Shown piece by piece: positions 9,128-17,028 of a stretch of DNA of 62,293 bases; the stretch's first letter is position 1; every line of letters starts with the position of its first letter. The notes below the pieces were generated by a model that ran no database searches, was not told where the DNA came from, and was given only the letters and a program-made list of their open reading frames with translations. The stretch is from NCBI GenBank assembly GCA_964353255.1, contig CAYGVJ010000009.1, positions 1 through 62,293 of the forward strand, written 5' to 3'. Source of the DNA: VFZS01 sp964353255 (GTDB lineage Bacteria; Acidobacteriota; Terriglobia; Bryobacterales; Bryobacteraceae). The position numbers and the translations under genes are program-made.

Positions 9128-10657
9128 ATGCACAGACGAAAAGTTGTGATCGCGGCCGCCGCCCTGGCGGCCCTTCAACAGCTTGTGGCGCAGCCGCCCC
9201 AGAAGCGGATCGAGGAGGCGCTCAAGCAGGTGGACGCGGTGGCCGCCAAAGGCCCGTTCCAGCCCTCCTGGCCGTCGTTGGAGGGTTACAAAGTTGCGCA
9301 GTGGTATGAGGACGCCAAGTTCGGGATCTTCATCCACTGGGGCGTCTACGCCGTCCCCGCCTTCTCGAGCGAGTGGTACCCGCGGAACATGTATGTCCAA
9401 AACAGCCCGGTCTTCAAGCACCACGTCGAGAAATACGGCCCGCAGTTGAAGTTCGGCTACAAGGACTTCATCCCGCTGTTCAAAGCCGAGAAGTACAACC
9501 CCAACGCCTGGGCGGAGCTGTTCAAGAAGGCCGGCGCCAGATACGTGGTTCCGGTGGCGGAGCATCACGACGGATTCCCCATGTATGACTGCTCCTTCAG
9601 CGAATGGTGCGCGGCCAAGATGGGACCGAAACGCGATCTGATCGGGGAGCTGGCCCAGGCCGTGCGGAAGCAGGGCCTGCACTTCGGCGTCTCCTCGCAC
9701 CGCGCCGAGCACTGGTGGTTCTTCGACGAGGGCATGCAGTTCGACTCCGACGTGAAGGACCCCCGCTACGCCGGCCTGTACGGCCCGGCCCAGCCGCGCC
9801 GCATCCCCGGAACGAAGCAGGAATCCCAGCCCGACCAGGCCTTCCTGGACAACTGGCTGGCTCGCACCGCGGAGCTGGTGGATAAGTACCGTCCCGAGGT
9901 GGTCTGGTTCGACTGGTGGATCGAGCAGCCCGTCTTCCAGCCCTACTTGCAGCGCTTCGCCGCCTTCTACTACAACCGCGGCGCCCAGTGGAAGCGCGGC
10001 GTGGCCATCAACTACAAGCTCAAGTCCTTTCCCGAGAAGGCGGCGGTGCTGGACATCGAGCGCGGCAAGCTGGACCAGCTTCGCGGCCTGCTTTGGCAGA
10101 CCGACACCTCGATCAGCCTGAGGTCCTGGGGCTACATCGAAAACGACGAGTTCCGCCCGGCGGATTCCCTGGTCGATGACTTGGTGGATATCGTGAGCAA
10201 GAACGGGCTGCTCCTGTTGAACATCGGGCCGCGCGCGGACGGCGTCATCCCCGAGGAGGCGCAGAAGGCCCTGCTGGAGATCGGCAAGTGGCTTCAGGTC
10301 AACGGCGAGGCCATCTACGGGACGCGCCCATGGAAGACCTTCGGCGAGGGCCCGACTCAGGTCCTGACGGGCGGCTTCACGGACCGGAAACAGAAGCCGT
10401 TCACGCCGCAGGACATACGCTTCACCACCAAGGGCCGGACGCTCTACGCCATCGTGATGGACTGGCCGGGCGCCGAGGTCACCGTCAAGTCCCTGGCCTC
10501 CGGTTCCGGCCTGGAGTCGCGGGCCATCCGCTCGGTCGAGTTGCTCGGCTCCAAGCCGGCGCTCAAGTGGACGCAGGACGGTGCCGGCCTGAAGGTCCAG
10601 CTACCCGCGGCCAAGCCCTGTGACTACGCCTACACGCTGAAGATCCAGTTCCGGTGA
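9128..10657 (+). CDS. Alpha-L-fucosidase, glycoside hydrolase family 29
   Basis: The 509-residue protein has a signal peptide (KVVIAAAALAALQQLVAQ), then GH29 landmarks: KFGIFIHWGVY, EHHDGFPMYD, and the nucleophile segment VVWFDWW with Asp at about residue 262. A beta-sandwich C-terminal domain follows from about residue 390. It should hydrolyse terminal alpha-L-fucosyl residues outside the cytoplasm. The start is supported by AGGGGAACACCC directly before the ATG. Placement behind fkp suggests released L-fucose is turned into GDP-L-fucose rather than only catabolised. In place of the usual Gly after the nucleophile Asp (FDG) there are two tryptophans, so specificity may differ from standard members. 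Confidence 0.93.
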   Translation: MHRRKVVIAAAALAALQQLVAQPPQKRIEEALKQVDAVAAKGPFQPSWPSLEGYKVAQWYEDAKFGIFIHWGVYAVPAFSSEWYPRNMYVQNSPVFKHHVEKYGPQLKFGYKDFIPLFKAEKYNPNAWAELFKKAGARYVVPVAEHHDGFPMYDCSFSEWCAAKMGPKRDLIGELAQAVRKQGLHFGVSSHRAEHWWFFDEGMQFDSDVKDPRYAGLYGPAQPRRIPGTKQESQPDQAFLDNWLARTAELVDKYRPEVVWFDWWIEQPVFQPYLQRFAAFYYNRGAQWKRGVAINYKLKSFPEKAAVLDIERGKLDQLRGLLWQTDTSISLRSWGYIENDEFRPADSLVDDLVDIVSKNGLLLLNIGPRADGVIPEEAQKALLEIGKWLQVNGEAIYGTRPWKTFGEGPTQVLTGGFTDRKQKPFTPQDIRFTTKGRTLYAIVMDWPGAEVTVKSLASGSGLESRAIRSVELLGSKPALKWTQDGAGLKVQLPAAKPCDYAYTLKIQFR

Positions 10658-10829
10658 GGCAGAGACCATGACGCCGCGGCCCTGGAGCATTTGAAGCGGC
10701 GTTGCGCACGCTGCGGATTGAGCAATGTGGACGGACTACAGCGACTGCCGGTTACGGGACGTCCTGAAACGCGGCCATCGGCTCAGCTACTTCATCGAGG
10801 ACCTAAGAGCACTCAGGGATCGCTTCCGG
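10658..10829. other. Spacer with a small unrecognised frame
   Basis: Downstream of the fucosidase there is no recognisable gene. A 51-codon plus-strand frame runs from ATG 10725 to TAA 10880 and includes RGHRLSYFIEDLRALRDRFR. It has no ribosome-binding site and overlaps the 3' end of the opposite-strand gene, so it is probably a remnant or chance frame. Confidence 0.2.
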
Positions 10830-11216
10830 CTACGAACCTCCGCCCAAACCACGTGCGATACTAACGACGCTGACGATTAACACAAAGACAGACACAACAG
10901 CGACAAGAGCCGTCTTTCCGGGCCCCCAAGCCTTCTTTAGAGATTTCACGTTGTCAAACGCTACTGTCTCGGTTACGACTTTGTCGTTTTGTGTGCGCTG
11001 AAGCTCGAACCCGGAATCATTGATCGCGCCGAGACGGCCCCGAATCTTTTGACCGCTGGTTAGTCTGACTTCCACGAGAGAGCCGCTCGGCATCTGCGCG
11101 ACTTTCTCCTTTAAGCTCTGTTTCCGGCCCGCTGCTTCCTGAGACACCGCGGAAGCGTGTACAGCAGACGACCACGCTAGGAGCATCGTGCAGAGGAAGG
11201 CTATTTGGCGTTGCAT
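10830..11216 (-). CDS. Small secreted/membrane protein with SH3/LSm-like fold
   Basis: The start was set at ATG 11216 because GGAGGTGCCGCA immediately precedes it; the frame upstream (to 11285) lacks such support. The resulting 128-residue protein has a signal peptide ending near AVHASA. A short beta-barrel-like segment follows (MPSGSLVEVRLTSGQKIRGR and GAINDSGFELQ), then a C-terminal transmembrane helix (ALVAVVSVFVLIVSVVSIA). The middle resembles the SH3-like/Sm-like domains of many small acidobacterial proteins of unknown function. It is probably anchored in the inner membrane by the C-terminal helix. No partner gene is evident; the neighbours are a transposase wreck and the fucose operon. 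Confidence 0.7.
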   Translation of the reverse strand: MQRQIAFLCTMLLAWSSAVHASAVSQEAAGRKQSLKEKVAQMPSGSLVEVRLTSGQKIRGRLGAINDSGFELQRTQNDKVVTETVAFDNVKSLKKAWGPGKTALVAVVSVFVLIVSVVSIARGLGGGS

Positions 11217-11472
11217 TGCGGCACCTCCGGTCCCACTGGAGCTAAGATTCCCGTTTTGGCCTTGTGGCCAACAGCGATTATACACCCGACCGCCTCCGTT
11301 GGAGCCGTTTTCTTGACCTTGCCAGCCCCAGCGATTCTGACGCCCTCCAAAAGGGGCAGTTCCGGCTCCTCCGGGTGCGGAAGAACCCGGAAGTGCTTCA
11401 TTTGAAGTGACTTCTCACACAGATCTCCCTGCCCCCTCCTTCCTTCGACCTGTTTGCTGACCAGCCGCGACC

Positions 11473-12275
11473 CTATCCGGTGGGTACCGGCAGCCCCCAG
11501 ATCCGCCGGACCGTGCTTCCAAACAGCCGCCGCGTCAGACGGCTCTCGGCCAGCAGCAGCCGACAATATCGTGCGTGCTTGATCAGCCGGCCACCCGTTT
11601 TCACCAATCGCTGCTGCAAACTCGTCAGCGACCAGTCGGCGACCCCTGCGGCAGCACCAGCCGGTGCCACAGGTTGCCCAGATTGTAGGCGATGACGCTC
11701 AGCCACAGGCGCACCTCGTTGGAGCGGAATCGGTGGCATGACAAGCGGGTCATCTTCACGGCCTGCTTGCCTTCCTTGATCCAAAGCTCGGCCGTCCCCT
11801 GCTTGTTCTAGAACCGCACTACCGCCCGGCTGTCCGCCTCCAGGTTGGTCACGATGAACCCGACTCGCGGAAACAAGTCCCCGGCGTGGAACTCCACCTT
11901 GGCACCACCCGCCGCGCCTTCGTCCAACTCTCGGTCTGGTACAGGAAGCCCCTGTACCGTACCACCGGCTTGTTGGAGGGCCGACCCACGGACCGGGTCA
12001 GCAACTCCGCGATGTCTAGCTCCAGACAGTCATTGGCCGCCGGCGACACGACTGCATACGGACTGCCGGAACAGACCGGCGAGCGGAAGCTGCGTGTTCT
12101 TTCCGCGTCGGGAGTCGATCAGGTGTTGGGCGACGAGATGACCGAAGCCCAAACGTTCGTCCCGTTCGCGTGCCAGAATGAGACCACCGTCGGAGGTGAC
12201 CCGTGATCCTTGGAAATCGACCTTGAGGGAGGCGTTGAAGGAGAGCTGAAAGGGCTGGTTTTGTTTGTCACCCAT
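11473..12275 (-). pseudogene. Decayed IS1380-family transposase
   Basis: Three separated pieces match one transposase family. The N-terminus runs from ATG 12275 (PFQLSFNASLKVDFQGS, VTSDGGLILARE, SRRGKNTQLPLA). A middle piece lies near 11900-12020 (ELLTRSVGRPSNKPVV, GFLYQTESWTKARRVV). The C-terminus ends at 11473 (DWSLTSLQQRLVKTGGRLI, LTRRLFGS, LPVPTG). These are hallmarks of IS1380-type transposases as I know them. The central part, which normally carries catalytic residues, is deleted around 12020-12035. There is at least one frameshift and an in-frame TAG near 11810. It cannot be functional. I did not find convincing terminal inverted repeats or a target-site duplication. Confidence 0.85.
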
Positions 12276-12391
12276 TGGGTGTCGTCCTCCGGAGCGTCTT
12301 CATTGCATTCAAACCCTAATGAATAAAGGCGTCCGAGGCGACCGCCAAGTCATCTGTAAGTGCTGAAAACCGAAATCCAGGCTAGAGGCGC

Positions 12392-12487
12392 GTGGGGCAG
12401 CACTGTTGTGCTGCCGCCGGGCTTCCGCCCGGCGTTCAGTGCCGCGCCGGGCGGAAGCCCGGCGGCAGGCTGAAAGCCTGACCCCAC
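12392..12487. repeat. REP-like long palindrome
   Basis: A perfect 24-bp inverted repeat (12411-12434 against 12445-12468) encloses a 10-nt loop, with outer GTGGGG (12392-12397) and CCCCAC (12482-12487) flanks. The GGCAGGCTGAAAGCC part resembles the repeat at 4647-4770. It sits just past the stop of the 103-aa gene and could serve as its transcription terminator, although it has no T-tract. A dispersed palindromic repeat is the better description. Confidence 0.7.
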
Positions 12488-12513
12488 CAGGCCACATCCG
12501 TGGGAGAAGCGGA

Positions 12514-12825
12514 CTAGTCGATCACCAGCTTCAGGTTGGTCCCACCCAGCCGGATCTCGCGGACGTGGGACTTGCCGTCCACTGCCGCGTAACGCACCGC
12601 GGTGGAAGAGTACTTGTCAGGCGCGGTCTCCACCTTCACCGCAGACTCGGCCCTCACCCGGCCGTTCTTGATCACGATCTTCCCACTCTGCAAGTCCAGC
12701 ATGTAGTCCCCGGGCTTCAGCTCGGTCCCGGAGACGACCGACGGCACGAACAGAGTCACTGCATACTGCTTGGCGCAGGCCATGCCCAGCGCCAGCGTCA
12801 AAAAGATCAGCGCAACCTTCTTCAT
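12514..12825 (-). CDS. Small secreted protein, acidobacterial family of unknown function
   Basis: The 103-residue protein has a clear signal sequence (KKVALIFLTLALGMACA); a cysteine near the cleavage site could be lipidated, but the lipobox is not canonical. The mature part is a compact beta-rich domain with VPSVVSGTELKPGDYMLDL, VIKNGRVRAES and a C-terminal EIRLGGTNLKLVID strand. Similar short secreted proteins with a GTELKPGDY-like motif are frequent in Acidobacteriota, but I know of no assigned function. The frame starts at ATG 12825 with a plausible AGGATCGCT spacer. It lies alone between the REP palindrome and a remnant-bearing spacer. Confidence 0.75.
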   Translation of the reverse strand: MKKVALIFLTLALGMACAKQYAVTLFVPSVVSGTELKPGDYMLDLQSGKIVIKNGRVRAESAVKVETAPDKYSSTAVRYAAVDGKSHVREIRLGGTNLKLVID

Positions 12826-13204
12826 AGCGATCCTCCCGTGTGGAGCCGTTCACGAGTTGTCCCGACTAACGACAACCCGTGCCGTCTCCATCCCAGGTAG
12901 ACGAAGAAGCGACGGGCCGGTGCCTACGCCAAAGTGCGCCAGCGACGCGCTGGCGCAGTACGGCAAGAGAAGGCGCGAGATGGCCGAGCGGGCGCCGTAA
13001 ATGCCGTGCCCGCCGGATTCGACGAACACCGCGGGATGGGTCTGCTGGTAGAACTCGATGCGGCCGTCGAAGAGGCTCGCTAGAACCCAGAATGCTCGCA
13101 TCATTGACCGCCGCTTGAACTCGAAGGCCAAGTGCTGTGTAGTCCCCGCCCGCCTGCTACATTGAGAATAAAGCCTTCGCCGTGGCCCACGCAAGAGAGA
13201 CCGT
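12826..13204. other. Divergent spacer with a possible gene remnant
   Basis: This 380-bp spacer separates the small secreted protein from the rhamnogalacturonan lyase. On the minus strand, 12991-13074 encodes a protein-like stretch, FDGRIEFYQQTHPAVFVESG then GHGIYGA, with no good start and low-quality sequence after it. It may be a relic of an unidentified gene. Promoters for the two flanking genes are expected here but none stands out. Confidence 0.3.
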
Positions 13205-14980
13205 ATGACCGGCCTGAAAGCGGCTGTGACGCTCGGCGCGACGTTGCTTCTCCCCGCTGAGGCAACCGCCCAGCGGCAGATGGAGAACCTGGGCCGGGGT
13301 ATGGTCGCCATCCACCAGGGCGGCGGAAAGGTGTACGTGGGATGGCGCCTGCTGGGAACCGATCCCCAAGAGATCGCCTTCAACCTCTACCGCTGGACCG
13401 CTGGCGCCCAGCCGGTAAAGCTCAACGCCGAGCCCATCGCCGAATCGACGAACTTCGTCGATAGCGGCGCCGACCTGAGCCAATCAACCGCCTACTTCGT
13501 GCGACCTGTGCTGAACGGCGAGGAGCTGGCCCCCAGCGCCCCGTTCACCCTGCCGGCGAGCCCGCCGGAACAGGACTACATTTCCATCCCTCTGCGCACG
13601 GACCTGGACTATGGCGGCAACCACGTGGCCGTGGGCGACCTGGACGGGGACGGCGAATACGATTTTGTGGTGAAGCGCGGTTCTCAAGACATCGACCCAT
13701 CCCAATCCATAGCCAGCAAGAACACTTTCAAACTTGAGGGCTACAAGAGCGACGGCGCCTTCCTGTGGCGTGTGGACCTGGGGTGGAACATCGAACAGGG
13801 GATTTGGTACTCGCCGTTCATCGTGTACGACCTGGACGGCGACGGCAAAGCCGAGGTGATCACAAAGATCGGCGAGGTTGATGAGGACCTGGATGGCGAC
13901 GGCAAGACCGACTATCGAAATCCGGAAGGACGCGTTCTGTCAGGACCGGAGTACTTCGTGGTCATTGACGGCGAGACCGGCAGGATACGCGCCCGCCAGA
14001 ACTGGATAGCGCGCGGTAGAGTGAGCGACTGGGGCGACAACTACGGCAATCGGGTGAACCGCAATCTCATGGCGGTGGCCTATCTGGACGGCGAACGGCC
14101 CAGCCTGATCATCCTGCGCGGCACCTATACCCAGATGTTCGCCGAAGCCTGGAACTTCCGCGACGGGGCGCTCACCAGGGTATGGAGATGGGAGCGCCCC
14201 GCGGGGGGCGGCGGTTACCACAACCTCCGCACCGGCGACATCGACGGCGACGGAAAGGACGAACTCGTCAACGGCAGCATCGCCATTGACCATGACGGCA
14301 CCGAGATGTGGGTCACCGGGGAAGGCCATGGCGACCGGATGCACATGACGGACATCGATCCCGACCGTCCCGGCCTGGAGATATGGTACGTCCAGGAAGC
14401 CGGGCCACATTTCGGGGCGCATCTGACGGATGCCCGCACCGGGCAGTTGATCTGGGGCATACCGCCACAGGGGGACGTGGGACGCGGCACGGCCGCGGAC
14501 ATCGATCCCAACCACAGAGGCCTGGAGTGCTGGGCTTCGATCGGCGAGCTATACAACAGCAAGGGCGGAGTGATCGGCCCCCGGCCGAGCAGCGTGAATT
14601 TCGCCATCTGGTGGGACGGGGATCTACTTCGCGAACTCCTGGATGGAACCAGCATCACGAAGCACGACGGAGGCAGGCTGCTGGCGGCTCAAGGTTCCTT
14701 GGGCTCGCGCAACGCGCCGATGGGCTACGGAGACATTCTTGGCGATTGGCGCGAGGAGGTCTGGCACATATACGAAAACAAGGAACTTCGGATTTACACG
14801 ACGACGATTCCGGCGACCACGCGCCTCTACACCCTCATGCACGACGCCGACTACCGCATCAGCGTGGCCTGCGAGATGGTCGGCTACATGCAAGCCACCC
14901 AGCCCAGCTTCTACGTCGGCGTCGATATGGACAGGCCGCCGCCTCCCTCGATCTGCACGCCGGTTCGGCGCGTCCCCTGA
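13205..14980 (+). CDS. Rhamnogalacturonan lyase, polysaccharide lyase family 11
   Basis: The 591-residue protein has a signal peptide ending near AEATA, then RQMENLGRGMVAIHQGGGKV, the usual opening of PL11 enzymes. It then builds the propeller typical of the family with repeated calcium-type loops: DLDGDGEYDF, DLDGDGKAEV, DEDLDGDGKTD and DIDGDGKDEL. The C-terminal segment NAPMGYGDILGDWREE plus YEN..LRIYTTT is strongly conserved in YesW/YesX-type lyases. It should cleave the rhamnogalacturonan-I backbone of pectin by beta-elimination outside the cell. Its size is typical. No regulatory gene is adjacent. Together with the fucosidase and GH3 enzyme it marks a plant cell-wall diet. Confidence 0.92.
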   Translation: MTGLKAAVTLGATLLLPAEATAQRQMENLGRGMVAIHQGGGKVYVGWRLLGTDPQEIAFNLYRWTAGAQPVKLNAEPIAESTNFVDSGADLSQSTAYFVRPVLNGEELAPSAPFTLPASPPEQDYISIPLRTDLDYGGNHVAVGDLDGDGEYDFVVKRGSQDIDPSQSIASKNTFKLEGYKSDGAFLWRVDLGWNIEQGIWYSPFIVYDLDGDGKAEVITKIGEVDEDLDGDGKTDYRNPEGRVLSGPEYFVVIDGETGRIRARQNWIARGRVSDWGDNYGNRVNRNLMAVAYLDGERPSLIILRGTYTQMFAEAWNFRDGALTRVWRWERPAGGGGYHNLRTGDIDGDGKDELVNGSIAIDHDGTEMWVTGEGHGDRMHMTDIDPDRPGLEIWYVQEAGPHFGAHLTDARTGQLIWGIPPQGDVGRGTAADIDPNHRGLECWASIGELYNSKGGVIGPRPSSVNFAIWWDGDLLRELLDGTSITKHDGGRLLAAQGSLGSRNAPMGYGDILGDWREEVWHIYENKELRIYTTTIPATTRLYTLMHDADYRISVACEMVGYMQATQPSFYVGVDMDRPPPPSICTPVRRVP

Positions 14981-15077
14981 CGGCGGATGCGGCCAGTGAG
15001 CGAATCGCGGCAGGCCACACGTTCGGGAGCGAGACGTAACGCACTCACGCCTCCGGCGTCTGGGGTGAGCGAGACCG

Positions 15078-15134
15078 TGGTGGCCAGGGACGGAATCGAA
15101 CCGCCGACGCCGGCCTTTTCAGGGCCGCGCTCCA
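15078..15134 (-). tRNA. 3' portion of tRNA-Phe(GAA); not an intact gene
   Basis: Reading the minus strand, this stretch has a perfect anticodon stem-loop (CGGCC, CTGAAAA, GGCCG; anticodon GAA), a variable loop, a T-arm with GGTTCGATTCC, and the acceptor strand CCTGGCC followed by ACCA. The sequence upstream lacks the matching 5' acceptor strand (GGCCAGG would be needed) and a normal D-arm; identity stops around GGAGCGC. A functional cloverleaf therefore cannot form. Integrases that target tRNA genes leave exactly such 3' pieces at one end of an inserted element, so this is probably an attachment-site scar. Confidence 0.7.
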
Positions 15135-15200
15135 CGACGCCTATCCCGTTGATGCAAAACAAGTTAACCGTTTCTGCGGGCCCTAAAAAAGGCCCGTAAG

Positions 15201-15219
15201 TGCAACCAAATGCAACCAA
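15201..15219. repeat. Short tandem repeat beside the tRNA fragment
   Basis: TGCAACCAA occurs twice with a 10-nt period (15201-15209 and 15211-15219), 67 nt from the tRNA-Phe fragment. Short direct repeats at this distance resemble arm-type integrase binding sites, but no integrase gene is nearby and the role is inferred. Confidence 0.45.
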
Positions 15220-16038
15220 CGGCTCGTTCGGGACGGCTCGCAATCGAGACCGTTGTCAATCGTGGCTCGAATCCATGCCTGGGAGGCGACCATTACCTTC
15301 GACGGGCGTAACCGTCCGGCAGACATGGGTCCGCCGGACGGTCACCACGATCTGCTGTGCCAAACCGCCAAGCCTCCGGCCACGTGGGTCCCAGCGGGAG
15401 GGATGAGATCAGGCGGGAAATCAGATTGCGAGTCCAGAGATGTGATTTCGCTGGACTGCTGTGAACGTAACCGTCCGGCGCCTTCAACCATGATCACCGG
15501 CGTGACGCAGTTCGGCAGCTTCCAGGCCGACGGCCAGGGCGGTGCCCGGTTCACCGCCCACCTCGGCGAAGCCTTCGGCGCCGACGGCTCCGGCGGCGGC
15601 GAGTTCCTCGTGGCCCTCCCCGGCCGCCCGCTGTCCCCCCTCACCGCCACTGGCCGGCCGCCCCAGCCCCCCGCCCGCCGCGGCAACTGGGCTTTCTGAG
15701 CCCCCGCGCGAGATGCCGACCCGCTCGCAGCTGGCACCCGTGGACTTCCAGCTCCAGGCCGGCGGCCTGCTCGGCGCCGATCACACGCTGGCGGTCAAGG
15801 TAGTGTCCCGCCTCAGGTGGAGACGGAGTGTTCCGCCGTTAAGATAGCCGGAAGCGCATCGCCCATCTTCGTGTCCGTAGCCTTCGCTGCCTGCAACTCC
15901 AGCAGAGCGCGGCCTCCTTCTCTCATACTGAAGCCAGCAACCGCGTGGTGTGTGGTACACTGCGCCAGACCAGGAAATCCCCCCTGGAAATCCTGGCAAG
16001 TTGGAGTGTCGGTAAACGGCAAAGGACAGCCCATCGCG
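15220..16038. other. About 800 bp of degraded sequence without a confident gene
   Basis: No intact gene is recognisable. Two protein-like stretches lie on the plus strand in different frames: FGSFQADGQGGARFTAHLGE (about 15510-15570) and VDFQLQAGGLLGADHTLAVK (about 15740-15800). They could be parts of one frameshifted gene, but I cannot name it. With the tRNA fragment and hairpin, this looks like the remains of an inserted and decayed element. Confidence 0.35.
15311..15342. repeat. 10-bp perfect hairpin in degraded sequence
   Basis: ACCGTCCGGC (15311-15320) pairs perfectly with GCCGGACGGT (15333-15342) across a 12-nt loop. A copy of the left arm with its flank (CGTAACCGTCCGGC, 15307-15320) recurs at 15466-15479. 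There is no T-tract. It may be the relic of a mobile-element end. Confidence 0.4.
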
Positions 16039-16941
16039 ATGCGCGTCTTGTTAGTGGGAGGAACTGGTTTTGTGGGATGCGAGGTGGTCCCCCTGCTGGC
16101 CGCACAGGGCCACCAGGTCCGGTGTTTTCTGCGCCCCACCAGTAACCGTGGTCTGCTGCGCTCTGTGCCGCTCGAAGTCGTCTGCGGCGACTTACGGGAC
16201 GGTGGGTCCTTGGAGCAGGCCGCGAAGGGCAGCGACGCAGTGGTGCACATCACGAACCTGTTGTGGTCGAACATGGAAGAGGTCACGACCGTCTACAGTC
16301 GCAGCGGCATTGCGCGGGCAGTCTTCATCAGCACCACGGCCATCTACACCAGCATTCATCCGGAGAACAGGAAAGCGCGGCTGGGGGCGGAAAGCAGCAT
16401 TATCAGGATGGGCGCGGACTTCACGATTCTCCGTCCCACCATGATCTATGGCAATGCCCGGGACCGCAACATGTGCCGGCTCATCCGCTACCTGCGTCGA
16501 TGGCCTCTGATACCGGTCTTCGGGAACGGCGAAGCCTTGCAGCAACCTGTCTACGTAGGCGACGTGGCCGCCGCCGTGGTACGTTGTCTCGACTCTCCAC
16601 AGACGAGAAACAAAGCCTATAACATACCCGGAGCGAAGGCGCTGACGTACAACGAAGTCCTTGATACCGTAGCNNNNNNNNNNACCGTAGCGGAGGCGCT
16701 GGGCAGAGGAGTCTGCAAGCTTCATTTCCCGACCAAACCCGCCGTGGCATTTTTAGCGGGCTTGGAACGGTGGGGCGTAAGTACGCCCATCAAGGCGGCC
16801 CAGCTGGTTCGACTCAATGAGAACAAGGTCTTCGACTACTCCGAAGCCCAGCGGGACTTCGATTATCGGCCGCTCGGCTTTGCGGACGGTATTCGACTTC
16901 AGCTTCGTCGCATGGGTTTTGCCTCCGGACGGGCAGGGTGA
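16039..16941 (+). CDS. Atypical SDR / NAD(P)-binding epimerase-like protein, interrupted by an assembly gap
   Basis: I start the gene at ATG 16039, where the Rossmann motif MRVLLVGGTGFVG begins; the longer frame to 15817 adds only non-protein-like sequence. The fold is that of extended or atypical short-chain dehydrogenases (GGTGFVG, VFISTTAIYT, ILRPTMIYG, PVYVGDVAAAV). The classic YxxxK pair is not obvious, as in NDUFA9-like and NmrA-like members, so the substrate is unknown. Ten Ns lie inside the gene. Removing them with the duplicated flank gives an uninterrupted frame (LDTVAEALG), so the gene is probably intact in the organism. It converges on a PEP-CTERM gene. Confidence 0.75.
   Translation: MRVLLVGGTGFVGCEVVPLLAAQGHQVRCFLRPTSNRGLLRSVPLEVVCGDLRDGGSLEQAAKGSDAVVHITNLLWSNMEEVTTVYSRSGIARAVFISTTAIYTSIHPENRKARLGAESSIIRMGADFTILRPTMIYGNARDRNMCRLIRYLRRWPLIPVFGNGEALQQPVYVGDVAAAVVRCLDSPQTRNKAYNIPGAKALTYNEVLDTVXXXXTVAEALGRGVCKLHFPTKPAVAFLAGLERWGVSTPIKAAQLVRLNENKVFDYSEAQRDFDYRPLGFADGIRLQLRRMGFASGRAG
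16674..16683. other. Run of ten Ns (scaffold gap)
   Basis: The gap is flanked on both sides by the same 8-mer, ACCGTAGC (16666-16673 and 16684-16691). Collapsing the two copies and deleting the Ns removes 18 nt and keeps the surrounding reading frame, so the two contigs most likely overlap by these 8 bases and no sequence is missing. Confidence 0.85.
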
Positions 16942-16959
16942 GTCCGAAGACCACTCGAG

Positions 16960-17012
16960 CGGGCCGGTGAGGGAAAGCGGGGCCGCTTCCCTCTGGCAGG
17001 GGCACCGGCCCG
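16960..17012. terminator. Probable bidirectional terminator hairpin
   Basis: Between two convergent stops (16941 plus, 17029 minus) lies a nested inverted repeat. CGGGCCGGTG (16960-16969) pairs with CACCGGCCCG (17003-17012), and inside it AGGGAAAGCGG (16970-16980) pairs with CCGCTTCCCT (16983-16992) with one bulge. There is no T-tract on either side, so the terminator role is inferred from position. Confidence 0.55.
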
Positions 17013-17028
17013 GTGGGAGGCTGGCTGG

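Noticed and set aside
6997..9129. 710-codon open frame on the minus strand opposite fkp
   Set aside because: It is the antisense of a clearly coding Fkp gene in high-GC DNA, lacks motifs and has biased composition; a codon-periodicity shadow.
8019..9149. 376-codon plus-strand frame within fkp
   Set aside because: Arg/Pro/Gly-rich out-of-frame translation of the GHMP kinase part; not a gene.
15078..15160. Complete tRNA-Phe gene
   Set aside because: The 5' acceptor strand complementary to CCTGGCC and a normal D-arm are missing, so only a 3' fragment is supported.
15177..15198. Hairpin CGGGCC/GGCCCG around an A-run as a terminator
   Set aside because: The A/T run is inside the loop, not after the stem on either strand, and no gene ends nearby.
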